A stretch of 64,000 nt of DNA from Bacillota bacterium (GTDB lineage: Bacteria; Bacillota; Clostridia; Lachnospirales; Lachnospiraceae): contig CABJAN010000002.1 of NCBI GenBank assembly GCA_902363515.1, forward strand, positions 62,001-126,000, read 5' to 3'. Below the pieces are notes generated by a model. The model was given only the letters and a program-made list of their open reading frames with translations. It was not told the origin of the DNA and made no database searches. This document shows positions 18,775 through 26,827 of this stretch, piece by piece. Both the position numbers and the translations under genes were made by a program. Positions within the stretch are counted from its first letter, which is position 1. Each line of letters opens with the position of its first letter.

Positions 18775-19438
18775 TTTCCACAACCTTTCCATCTTTCATG
18801 CAGATGATCTGATCTGCCATAGCTGCAACGTTTTCATCATGGGTAACAATGAGTAACGTCTGTTGATATTGGCTGCAAATTCCTTTTAGCAGTTTCATAA
18901 CAGAAGCACTTGTTCTGGAATCCAAATTTCCTGTTAATTCATCCCCTAAAAGAATGGTGGGATGGGTATAAACTGCCCTGGCAATAGCAACTCTTTGCTG
19001 CTGCCCGCCAGATAAGGCATCCGGCATTTGAAAAAGTTTCTCTTGGATTTCCAAATCTTTCACCAATCTGAAAACCTCTTTTTCATCCACCTTCCGTTTC
19101 ATCAGTTTTGCCGGAAGTACAATATTTTCATATACATTCATGGTAGGAATCAGATTATACTTCTGAAAGATAAAGCCAATATGCCATCTGCGAAAGTCTG
19201 TCTGTTCCTCAAAAGATAACTGCGTAATATCCACATCATGGATAAACACACATCCATGGGTTGGTCTTTCCAATCCTCCGATTAAATTTAACAAGGTAGT
19301 TTTTCCACTTCCGGAAACTCCCACTATTGCAACAAATTCTCCTTCTTCTATGGAAAAGGATACGTTGTCAACTGCTTTGAGATAATGATCTCCATCTATA
19401 TACTCTTTTGTGAGCGAAACCACTTTTACCGCTGCCAT
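18761..19438 (-). CDS. ABC transporter ATP-binding protein
   Basis: A 225-residue ATPase. Walker A is GVSGSGKTT (40-48), the signature is LSGGQQQRVAIARAV, and the H-loop is in IVTHDENVAAMA. The segment after Walker B reads ILLGDELTGNLDS where nearly all relatives have ADEPTG; the catalytic Glu is kept. GGAGGAG precedes the ATG. Co-transcribed with the kinase (28-nt gap) and overlapping the permease. Closely related to the ATPase at 15348-16013. Confidence 0.92.
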   Translation of the reverse strand: MAAVKVVSLTKEYIDGDHYLKAVDNVSFSIEEGEFVAIVGVSGSGKTTLLNLIGGLERPTHGCVFIHDVDITQLSFEEQTDFRRWHIGFIFQKYNLIPTMNVYENIVLPAKLMKRKVDEKEVFRLVKDLEIQEKLFQMPDALSGGQQQRVAIARAVYTHPTILLGDELTGNLDSRTSASVMKLLKGICSQYQQTLLIVTHDENVAAMADQIICMKDGKVVENGKL

Positions 19439-19466
19439 TTTTCTCCTCCGCTTTTGGACTCCTACA

Positions 19467-20498
19467 CTACCATCTTGGCAGGAAAATAGAGAATGCAGAA
19501 CCTTTTCCCACCTCAGATTCCACCGTAATATAACCGCCTTGCTGCGTCACAATCTCTCTGGCTAAATAAAGTCCGATTCCCACACCGGGCTGGTTATGCA
19601 CCTCTTCTTCCCTGTAAAACCGTTTGAAGATGGCTGCCTGATTACTTTCTGAAATTCCTTTTCCTGTATCTGTTACTTTCACTTCCACATACATTTCCCA
19701 TTGTGCTACAAAAACCTCTATACTACCTCCTGCCGGAGTATATTTTACTGCATTGTCCAACAGGTTAAAAAGAGCCTCTTCCGTCCATTTACTGTCATGG
19801 GAAACGCACAAATCTTCGGGACAATCTACCGATACTTGGATTTCTTTCTGCTCTGCATGATACATGATTGCACTCATTGCCTGAGCCAATGTATCATACA
19901 GATATCCTTCCTCTTTTTCTAATTGAATGGCTCCTGTTTCCAAACGGGAGGTTTTCACAAGGGCCTGAATCAAAAAATCCAGCTTGTCCACCTGTCCCCT
20001 TATGCTTTTCAAAAACTCTGCTCTTTCCGGCTGCTCCATGGGCTTGGTAAGCAAAGTATCAATGATCATTTTCATATTACTGACAGGCGTCCGAACCTGA
20101 TGGGAAATGTCAGATACCAAAACCTGCAGTTCCTGCCTCTCTCCATCTACCTTCCGGTTTGTTTCCTGCAAAATTCCATACAACCGCACCAACCGCTGAT
20201 GAATCTTTGCAAATAAGGTCTCCTGGTCTTTGATCTGTTTTGGAGCCTGGCTTTGATTTATCATTTCATCTAAAACCTGACATAATTCAGAAGTGAATTG
20301 TGAAAGTCGTATTCCAAAAGCCTGCACTAACAAAACGATCCACACACTTGCACAGGCAATCAAGAGCAAGCCACTCCATAGAACTTCCACCTGCTTTGTT
20401 ATGAAAAAACATCCCAGGGTAATTCCTAGCATAGACACTGCCATGCCTGCACTAAGCAGAAATAACATCTTCTTTATAGAATCGTTCTTTTCTTTCAC
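19467..20498 (-). CDS. Sensor histidine kinase
   Basis: A 343-residue kinase with two membrane segments (about 10-33 and 40-62) separated by a short loop, a linker helix, phospho-acceptor H133 in VSDISHQVRTPVSN, and an ATPase domain with DTGKGI and GVGIGLYLAR. It starts with GTG, preceded by GGGGGTGA; the GTGA overlaps the regulator stop (20495-20498). The short sensor suggests it senses the membrane or the partner transporter encoded next to it. Confidence 0.92.
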   Translation of the reverse strand: MKEKNDSIKKMLFLLSAGMAVSMLGITLGCFFITKQVEVLWSGLLLIACASVWIVLLVQAFGIRLSQFTSELCQVLDEMINQSQAPKQIKDQETLFAKIHQRLVRLYGILQETNRKVDGERQELQVLVSDISHQVRTPVSNMKMIIDTLLTKPMEQPERAEFLKSIRGQVDKLDFLIQALVKTSRLETGAIQLEKEEGYLYDTLAQAMSAIMYHAEQKEIQVSVDCPEDLCVSHDSKWTEEALFNLLDNAVKYTPAGGSIEVFVAQWEMYVEVKVTDTGKGISESNQAAIFKRFYREEEVHNQPGVGIGLYLAREIVTQQGGYITVESEVGKGSAFSIFLPRW

Positions 20499-21184
20499 GA
20501 TGGTTCACCCCCTGTCCATTTATATCCCATACCATACACGGTTTTAATATAGACCGTTCCATTCCCTTCAATCTTCCCTCGGATTCGGCTCAAAGTGGTG
20601 GTCAATGTATGCTCATCTACATAGTTTTCTGTGCAATCCCATATCTTTTCTAATAACTGTTTTCTGGTTAATACTCTGTTGCGATTCTTACAGAACAGAT
20701 TCAGCATCCGAAATTCCAGGGTAGATAATGTTAACGGATTCCCATTCAACATAGCAGTCTGTTCCGTAAAGTTTAAAAATAACCTTCCATCATCAAAAAC
20801 ATCCTGCATAGTCGCATGATGTTTCATCATTCTCAGTACATTTTCCACTTTTCTTTGCAGAGAGTGAATAGAGAAGGGCTTCGTAATATAATCAACCGCT
20901 CCCAATTCATACCCCCGTATCTCGTCACTTTCCCTGTCATTGGCTGTAAGAAAAATCACAATTGTATCACTGTATTTCTCCCGGATTGTTTTTGCAATTT
21001 CATATCCATTGCCATCCGGAAGATTAATATCCAACAGCACCATGTCAAACCACCGACTCTTCATCACTTCCTGCGCCTCTTTTACTGTTTCCACAGAAGC
21101 AATTCCATAGGATGCCGATTTCAGATTGTAAACCAACATTTTATTTAAAAGAGCATCATCTTCCACGATTAAAATCTGTTTCAT
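20495..21184 (-). CDS. OmpR-family response regulator
   Basis: A 229-residue regulator with E8/D9/D10, phospho-acceptor D52 (MVLLDINLP), T in FLTAND and K in YITKPF. The winged helix ends TTTLSRIRGKIEG...VYGMGYKW. AAAGGA precedes the ATG. First gene of the operon with kinase, ATPase and permease. The tandem AAATGT repeats at its own promoter recur ahead of the ABC operon at 16.0 kb, so it is the best candidate regulator for both. Confidence 0.93.
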   Translation of the reverse strand: MKQILIVEDDALLNKMLVYNLKSASYGIASVETVKEAQEVMKSRWFDMVLLDINLPDGNGYEIAKTIREKYSDTIVIFLTANDRESDEIRGYELGAVDYITKPFSIHSLQRKVENVLRMMKHHATMQDVFDDGRLFLNFTEQTAMLNGNPLTLSTLEFRMLNLFCKNRNRVLTRKQLLEKIWDCTENYVDEHTLTTTLSRIRGKIEGNGTVYIKTVYGMGYKWTGGEPS

Positions 21185-21228
21185 TTCTTTTTGTCCTTTA
21201 CAATATATTTTAGTATCATTTAAATTTT

Positions 21229-21258
21229 ATTTTACAACAAAAATGTCCTAGAAATGTT
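21229..21258 (-). promoter_or_regulatory. Promoter and tandem-repeat operator of the 21-16 kb operon
   Basis: TAAAAT -10 on the minus strand (plus 21229-21234), then a 6-nt gap, then AAATGTC (21241-21247) and AAATGTT (21252-21258), 11 bp apart. Geometry and sequence match the site at 16051-16080. Confidence 0.6.
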
Positions 21259-21305
21259 ACAAATTGAAAAATTTATGATTTTCTGTAAATAAAGTTTTAC
21301 GGAAA

Positions 21306-21334
21306 TTGACAATCCTATCATTCCCATTTATAAT
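21306..21334 (+). promoter_or_regulatory. Consensus promoter of blaI-blaR1
   Basis: TTGACA (21306-21311), 17-bp spacer, TATAAT (21329-21334). The BlaI-type box follows directly, around the expected transcription start. Confidence 0.8.
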
Positions 21335-21337
21335 ATT

Positions 21338-21357
21338 TATATTACAATCGTAAGATT
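21338..21357 (+). promoter_or_regulatory. BlaI/MecI-type operator at blaI
   Basis: TATATTACAATCGTAAGATT contains the TTACA-nn-cGTAA inverted half sites of BlaI operators. It lies downstream of the -10, where a bound repressor blocks transcription. Closely similar boxes occur at 26029-26040 and 26094-26105. Confidence 0.65.
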
Positions 21358-21370
21358 TGAAAGGAGAACC

Positions 21371-21742
21371 ATGATGAAAACACTTCCCCAAATTTCTGAA
21401 GCGGAGTATGAGGTCATGAAAATTGTATGGAAATACGCCCCTGTCAGCACCAATGAAATCACTGAAAAATTATTGCAGACTACAAGCTGGAGTCCCAAAA
21501 CAATTCAGACTTTAATCAAACGCCTTGTGAAAAAAGGCGCTCTTACATACGAAAAACAGAGTCGTATGTTTGTTTATACTCCGGCTGTAAAAGAAAAGGA
21601 ATATGTTGGACAGGAAAGTAATTCCTTTCTGAAACGTTACTATGATGGGGACATTACAGCTATGGTATCTGCCTATATAGAAAATGACAAATTATCGGAA
21701 TCGGAACTAGACACACTCCGCAGCCTTCTTTCGAAAAAATAG
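21371..21742 (+). CDS. blaI: BlaI/MecI-family transcriptional repressor
   Basis: A 123-residue winged-helix repressor. The N-terminal domain starts PQISEAEYEVMKIVWK and contains the recognition region SWSPKTIQTLIKRLVKKGAL. The C-terminal part (about 80-123) is the dimerisation helix region that the partner protease inactivates in this family. Two ATG codons in tandem (21371, 21374) follow GGAGA; either may be used. Next to blaR1 with an 18-nt gap. It should repress its own operon and, from the box sequences, the lipoprotein genes at 23.6-26.0 kb. Confidence 0.93.
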   Translation: MMKTLPQISEAEYEVMKIVWKYAPVSTNEITEKLLQTTSWSPKTIQTLIKRLVKKGALTYEKQSRMFVYTPAVKEKEYVGQESNSFLKRYYDGDITAMVSAYIENDKLSESELDTLRSLLSKK

Positions 21743-21760
21743 AAAAGGAGGGAACATGAT

Positions 21761-23539
21761 ATGGCTGATTTTATGATTCGCTTTCTTGCCTGCAATATAC
21801 TGCTCTGCGGAATCATAGGAATTTTTTTGCTTATAAAGCGTATTTTTAAAAACATTTTATCCAGCCGGATGCAATATAACCTATGGTTTCTGCTGCTTGG
21901 ACTTTTGGCAGTTCCCTTTTTGCCTTTTCGCTTTTTTAAATTATCAGAGATGTTTATTATTGTTCCTAATGTTAAAACAGAGGCTGCCATAGGGCAGACA
22001 TTGCAAACGAATATTACTGATTCCCAAAACCGGATAAAAGATTTCGCCCTTTCCGTAAGCAGAGAAACACCTTCTATCCTGGGCTATCTGTTACTTGCAA
22101 TTTGGCTGTCGGGTATGATCGCCATGCTGATATTACTAATCCGTTCTGTCCTTGGCCTGCATGGGTTAAAGAAATCCGCGTTACCGCTTCAAAGTCAAAA
22201 AGTTCAAAGATTATATCCGTGTTGCCTGCATGATACGGGCATTACAAAATATATTCCCGTATACAGTACTGCTTATCTCAAATCGCCTGTTATTGTTGGA
22301 TTTTGGAAACCCTGCATCTATCTCCCCATTCACCTGATATCAGATGATAATGAAACTGATATCCGATATATGCTGTTACATGAACTGCAGCACTATAAGC
22401 ACAAAGATTGGATTGCAAACGCGCTTATGAATCTTGCCGGAATTGTCTACTGGTTTCATCCCCTGGTCTGGTATGTACTGAAAGAAATGCGGATTGACAG
22501 GGAAATTGCCTGTGATACTTCTGTTTTAAAGTTATTGAAGTCCGAAGATTATGTATCTTATGGAAATACGCTGATTAACTTTGCTGAAAAGATTTCTTCA
22601 AATCTTTTTCCCTTTGCCTCTGGCATCAGCGGAAGTATGAAACAGATGAAACGAAGAATTCTAAATATTGCATCTTACCAAAGGCCAACGCTGCAGAAAA
22701 AGCTAAAAAGTATCACTGCCTTCCTGTTGACATCTGTTTTGCTTTTGGGACTTGCACCCTTTGTTTCTACTTATGCAGCAGATGAAAATCACTATCTGTG
22801 GAACTCTTCCTCAAAAAATTGTTCCAAAATAGACCTTACCAATTATTTTGGAGATTATGAGGGGAGTTTTGTGTTATATGATTTAAAAAAAGATACCTGG
22901 AAAATACATGATTTGGAACATGCCACCTTACGTGTTTCACCAAACTCTACCTATAAGATATATAACGCCTTATTTGGATTAGAAAAACAGATTATTTCAC
23001 CAGAAGATTCCCTGATTCCATGGAATGGAAACAACTATCCTTTTGAAGCATGGAACGCAGATCAAACGTTGCCCACAGCCATGAATGCTTCCGTCAACTG
23101 GTATTTTCAAGCCATTGATGAACAGCTTGGTGTTTCTTTTGTCCAAGAATATCTTCAAAAAATGGGATACGGAAATGAAGATTTAAGGGGCGATTTTTCT
23201 TCCTACTGGATGGAATCCTCCCTGAAAATTTCCCCCATAGAACAGGTAGAACTTCTAATCCGATTACAAAATCAGAGCCTTGGATTTGCACCGGAAAATG
23301 TGAAGGCAGTAAAAGATGCTATCCATATCTCCTCCTCTTCTTTTGGAAATCTCTATGGAAAAACCGGAACCGGACGTGTAAACGGACAGGATATCAATGG
23401 CTGGTTTATCGGTTTTGTAGAAAGTACAGAAAATACTTACTTTTTCGCCACGAATATTCATGCAGCAGATTACGCAGATGGAAGTGCAGCAGCAGAGATA
23501 ACGTTGTCCCTGTTATCTGACTTAAACATATGGAAATAA
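21761..23539 (+). CDS. blaR1: BlaR1-like beta-lactam sensor/signal-transducer metalloprotease
   Basis: A 592-residue membrane protein. N-terminal membrane helices and the M56 zinc-protease domain carry HELQHYKHKDW (H207, E208, H211) and DREIACD (E248). A last membrane segment (about 318-335) leads to an extracellular sensor of the class D beta-lactamase type with S396-T-Y-K399, S444-V-N and K534-T-G-T-G. Acylation of the sensor Ser by a beta-lactam is known in this family to activate the protease and inactivate BlaI. All signature residues are present, so it looks functional. No beta-lactamase or PBP gene lies nearby. Confidence 0.92.
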   Translation: MADFMIRFLACNILLCGIIGIFLLIKRIFKNILSSRMQYNLWFLLLGLLAVPFLPFRFFKLSEMFIIVPNVKTEAAIGQTLQTNITDSQNRIKDFALSVSRETPSILGYLLLAIWLSGMIAMLILLIRSVLGLHGLKKSALPLQSQKVQRLYPCCLHDTGITKYIPVYSTAYLKSPVIVGFWKPCIYLPIHLISDDNETDIRYMLLHELQHYKHKDWIANALMNLAGIVYWFHPLVWYVLKEMRIDREIACDTSVLKLLKSEDYVSYGNTLINFAEKISSNLFPFASGISGSMKQMKRRILNIASYQRPTLQKKLKSITAFLLTSVLLLGLAPFVSTYAADENHYLWNSSSKNCSKIDLTNYFGDYEGSFVLYDLKKDTWKIHDLEHATLRVSPNSTYKIYNALFGLEKQIISPEDSLIPWNGNNYPFEAWNADQTLPTAMNASVNWYFQAIDEQLGVSFVQEYLQKMGYGNEDLRGDFSSYWMESSLKISPIEQVELLIRLQNQSLGFAPENVKAVKDAIHISSSSFGNLYGKTGTGRVNGQDINGWFIGFVESTENTYFFATNIHAADYADGSAAAEITLSLLSDLNIWK

Positions 23540-23576
23540 AAAACAGCGGGAAAAGTCTGAAAAGGCTCATCCCGCT
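23538..23576 (-). terminator. Terminator of the lipoprotein operon, between convergent genes
   Basis: AGCGGGA (23545-23551) pairs with TCCCGCT (23570-23576), with extra pairing inside. On the minus strand the stem is followed by GTTTTTTATTT. It overlaps the end of the gene at 23567 and lies just after the blaR1 stop. Confidence 0.75.
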
Positions 23577-24745
23577 CCATTTACACGATACTGGTATTGT
23601 GGAATATGATTCTCGTCCTCTTTACATATCTGATTCCCTAAATATTGAAAACTTCCATCTTCTTTGAACTTCACGGTTAATTCATGGGTGATAAGAGAAT
23701 CATCGCATAAAACCATATCACATACTGCATTTACCGTTAAGGTAATCGTATCATCCGGATTTTCTTTTATAGCAACCACCTCTGGCATGGAAGTTCCGAA
23801 AAAGCCAGGGACATAATTACTACATCCTAATGGCATCCATGCATACAGATTTGTTTCTTTATCAAATTCTGCATATTTCTGCAGTTCTTCTTCTGATATT
23901 GGAAGATACTCCATCATCAAACTTTCGAACTCATCTTTTGGAATCCCCTCTGTATATTTTTCCCCTGGAAACTGTTTCCCGTATTTCATTCGATACAAGT
24001 ATTCATACAACCCGTTATAATCTAAGACATCCAAATGGTCTAAGTTCCAATTAGAACATAACAGATTATTTCCCTGATACCCGATTCCCTGAACACATAA
24101 TTTGGACATCTCTCTTTGCGCTTCTGTCCTTGGTTTTATTCTAAGAGCCTGGCTTCCATTCTTGATTTCCGTAACTTCTGGCGGTTCCGGTACGCACAGC
24201 TTATAACAAAACCACCCATTTTCTGTGTATTCCCATTCTTTGATTCGGGTATATGACGTGTAAGCAATCCCCGGTATATCATTTTTCATCCAAATACCAC
24301 TGGTACTGATTACATACATGTCAATTCCATCATAGGTAAACTTCATTCTGTTGATACCACCGTCCTGACGAACCTCATAAATAACCACAAAACTGCTTTT
24401 CCCCTTTTTACAATCTGCAAGAAATTGATCTGCCTTTTCATAATTTTCCATATCAGCATAAGCTACTGTTGCAGAAACCGGATAACCTGTTTCTGTTACA
24501 GCCTTTTGCATTTCCAGTATCGTTTCATCCTGCAGAACAACATTGGAAGTCTCTCCCTTGTCTGCCAGCTTATAGAGATTTTGAATCTGCTCCATAATCT
24601 CTTCACATTCTGTAGCCGCTTCTGCCTGCTCCGCTTCTTTTAACGGCAAATCATACCCTTTCTCCCACTGTTCCCCAGCTTCCTGTTTCGCATCTTTTCT
24701 TTCCTCACCGGCACACAGCAAAAACCATGCTGCAAGTACCATCAT
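23567..24745 (-). CDS. Secreted/lipoprotein-like protein, BlaI-regulon candidate (second)
   Basis: A 392-residue protein with an N-terminal hydrophobic segment (VLMMVLAAWFLLCAGEE) containing a possible but poor lipobox (FLLC). The rest is acidic and soluble. It is paralogous to the upstream gene: both share the order of a helical N-terminus, an ENG-W segment, a D-LD-Y-LY segment, the PEVVA/GYVK-N-DDT-TL stretch and a C-terminal GSFQYLGNQI / GSIQYVANRV. I believe this is the clostridial DUF6070 type, but cannot verify. The start is unclear: ATG 24745 has only a weak AGG, while a strong GGAGGTG further upstream is best spaced for an AUA codon at 24766-24770. Probably exported and membrane-tethered. 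Confidence 0.7.
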   Translation of the reverse strand: MMVLAAWFLLCAGEERKDAKQEAGEQWEKGYDLPLKEAEQAEAATECEEIMEQIQNLYKLADKGETSNVVLQDETILEMQKAVTETGYPVSATVAYADMENYEKADQFLADCKKGKSSFVVIYEVRQDGGINRMKFTYDGIDMYVISTSGIWMKNDIPGIAYTSYTRIKEWEYTENGWFCYKLCVPEPPEVTEIKNGSQALRIKPRTEAQREMSKLCVQGIGYQGNNLLCSNWNLDHLDVLDYNGLYEYLYRMKYGKQFPGEKYTEGIPKDEFESLMMEYLPISEEELQKYAEFDKETNLYAWMPLGCSNYVPGFFGTSMPEVVAIKENPDDTITLTVNAVCDMVLCDDSLITHELTVKFKEDGSFQYLGNQICKEDENHIPQYQYRVNGAG

Positions 24746-24765
24746 AAGAACCTTATATTTTTTTA

Positions 24766-26007
24766 TTACTCATCACCTCCATACAGTTTTTCCCATTCTG
24801 TTCTTGTTAACCGTGGTACGTGCCAGCTTGCCTCCGCTTCATTAGGCGGTTCCGTAACACGGTTTGCCACATATTGAATGCTCCCATCTTCCATATTACG
24901 TACTGTTACCTCATGAGTATACAGTTTTGATAATCCCTTATAAGGAAAGACAGCCTGTACCTTCAAAGTTACCGTTCCATCATTATTTTTCACATATCCA
25001 ACCACTTCTGGATATGGATATTCCGGATACTCTGCTTCTTCCACGCCTCTTGGTTTGTATTCATATACTTTCTCCTCTGGATGATAAACTGTTTTTGACT
25101 GCAGAACTTCACTGCCTATCTGAAATCTGGACATAATAACCGATTCAAATTTTTCTTTTGAAATTAAATAAACTGCACTTGTTCCCATTGCATTTCCAGC
25201 AGTAAACTCTCCATTTTCCATATGATTTTCCCGGTAAAACAAATCAAAGGCATCATAAAAGTCTAAAGCTCCAAAATCCTCCTCACTCCAGTCTGTAAGG
25301 AACATGTTATTCAGCTCATATCCGATTGGAAGGATGTATTTACGATTCCATTCCCGGCACGTTTCATCCAATGGCAGTACCCGATATGCAGTATATTCCA
25401 TAATCGTATCTCTTGTAACGTCATAAGACCCTTCAAAATCTAAAATTCCTGAAAACATCAGGTATCCATCCTCTGTATATTTCCATGATTCTGCCCTGTA
25501 TATATCCTCTGAGGATTGTTTCCATTTGCCATTTTCATAAATATAATAGCTTCTAATCATGTTTACATTTCCGCCCCGTGTCTCCATATTCCGAATGATA
25601 CAGCTTTCATCTCTGGCAACTTCTACGATAGTCAGGCGTCCGTTTTGCTTTGTTTCTATCTTTTCACAAAACTCTATCACTTTCTCATATTCTGTCATGT
25701 TAATTTGATTTTCCTTATCAACCGCTGTATAACCCTTTTTGCCAAGATTTGTCACAAGGCTGCGAATCATTTCCAAATCATTCCTGCTATCTTTTTTTTC
25801 AACCTCCCTATAAGTTCGGCCACAAATCTCCAGGATTTCTTCCACCGCCTTCTCTTCTGATTCACTCCGTTTCATGGTTCTTTTATCTGCATTTTCCCTC
25901 TTCTGCTGCGTTTTCTGATTATCCGAAAGACTACACCCCGCCATATGAATTGCCAATAGCATTCCCATCATGACAAATCCTGTTTTCCAAAGTCCTGTTT
26001 TCTTCAC
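24766..26007 (-). CDS. Lipoprotein, BlaI-regulon candidate (first)
   Basis: A 413-residue lipoprotein. The signal peptide MKKTGLWKTGFVMMGMLLAIH is followed by the lipobox MAGC (Cys at about residue 25), so it should be anchored to the outer face of the membrane. It starts with GTG at 26007, with GGAGAGGA upstream. No catalytic motif was recognised. It is followed by its paralogue after 20 nt. Its promoter (TTGACT-17-TAATAT) is overlapped by one BlaI-type box, with a second one between promoter and gene. This suggests induction by beta-lactams through BlaR1; the function is unknown. Confidence 0.8.
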   Translation of the reverse strand: MKKTGLWKTGFVMMGMLLAIHMAGCSLSDNQKTQQKRENADKRTMKRSESEEKAVEEILEICGRTYREVEKKDSRNDLEMIRSLVTNLGKKGYTAVDKENQINMTEYEKVIEFCEKIETKQNGRLTIVEVARDESCIIRNMETRGGNVNMIRSYYIYENGKWKQSSEDIYRAESWKYTEDGYLMFSGILDFEGSYDVTRDTIMEYTAYRVLPLDETCREWNRKYILPIGYELNNMFLTDWSEEDFGALDFYDAFDLFYRENHMENGEFTAGNAMGTSAVYLISKEKFESVIMSRFQIGSEVLQSKTVYHPEEKVYEYKPRGVEEAEYPEYPYPEVVGYVKNNDGTVTLKVQAVFPYKGLSKLYTHEVTVRNMEDGSIQYVANRVTEPPNEAEASWHVPRLTRTEWEKLYGGDE

Positions 26008-26028
26008 TTTATCATCCTCTCCATTTTA

Positions 26029-26040
26029 TTACATTTGTAA
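26029..26040 (-). promoter_or_regulatory. BlaI-type operator, gene-proximal
   Basis: TTACATTTGTAA is a perfect TTACA/TGTAA palindrome. Its right flank (GATTTCAAA) matches that of the blaI operator (GATTTGAAA). It lies 22 nt upstream of the GTG of the lipoprotein gene. Confidence 0.65.
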
Positions 26041-26090
26041 GATTTCAAACCAAAAAAATATGTTTTTTATGATTTGGTTGATTTATATAA

Positions 26091-26119
26091 ATATTACATC
26101 TGTAGGAATTAAAAGTCAA
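26091..26119 (-). promoter_or_regulatory. Promoter of the lipoprotein operon with embedded BlaI-type box
   Basis: On the minus strand TTGACT (plus 26114-26119), 17-bp spacer, TAATAT (plus 26091-26096). The box TTACATCTGTAG (26094-26105) overlaps the -10 and part of the spacer, a position where BlaI would exclude polymerase. Confidence 0.65.
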
Positions 26120-26155
26120 GTGGACTTTTGCCTTTTCTTCACTATTTAGAAGATT

Positions 26156-26827
26156 CTATTCTTTTTGATTTGCAAATTGCAGCAAACTCCAAAAAGTAAT
26201 AAAAAAGGTAACATACACTATCATTCCAATCAGATTGGATTCTATCGCATATTTTGTTGATAAATTATTGACACCCTGAGCAATTCCTATATCTTGTACC
26301 ATTTCTATATGAGAGAACTTAGAAATCCAATGCTTTACCTGATATAAATAATATCCCATCACCCCTGCATACAACGCGACAATTCCAATAAGAATCCCTG
26401 TAAGCTTGTTAAATCCACGCCCTCTTATCCCATGATTTTTTCCTACATAAACATATAAAAACAGCATCATAAGGCTTCCAAATACTATGATTCCGCATTC
26501 CATTAACATAGTTACATAAAGCATATTATTCATTTTTTTCGCACACTGCTCAATTCCGGCATCAATGCCCATTTTTACAAATGCTGCAAGAATGCCAAAT
26601 ACCAACGCCTGAACCGCAATCTTCAAAAAGTTTAATGTCTTGTCTGTTTCCAGTTTGGCAGCAATATATAAAGCTGCTGCATAAAAGCACCATAGTAAAA
26701 AAGATGCGACAAATATTTTATCAAAATATCCCCATGCCATATAGGGCACACCCACCAGCCACTTTGAAAATATTCCAAAAACTACGGTTGCTGCTGCAAC
26801 AATTCCAAGTCTCTTCTGCTTATTCAT
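26156..26827 (-). CDS. Membrane protein of unknown function (paralogue A)
   Basis: A 223-residue protein with about six membrane segments and few charged loops. It is clearly related over its full length to the protein at 27842-28519: both start with a basic N-terminus, then AA-TV-FG, a VPYM/IPYM motif, G(Y/F)(F/L) segments, a VK-GID/VI-TCID segment and a C-terminal NLIGMIVYV / TTVGMIVYV. The start overlaps the end of the leucine-rich-like gene by 8 nt. No family was recognised. It belongs to a duplicated two-gene module. Confidence 0.7.
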   Translation of the reverse strand: MNKQKRLGIVAAATVVFGIFSKWLVGVPYMAWGYFDKIFVASFLLWCFYAAALYIAAKLETDKTLNFLKIAVQALVFGILAAFVKMGIDAGIEQCAKKMNNMLYVTMLMECGIIVFGSLMMLFLYVYVGKNHGIRGRGFNKLTGILIGIVALYAGVMGYYLYQVKHWISKFSHIEMVQDIGIAQGVNNLSTKYAIESNLIGMIVYVTFFITFWSLLQFANQKE

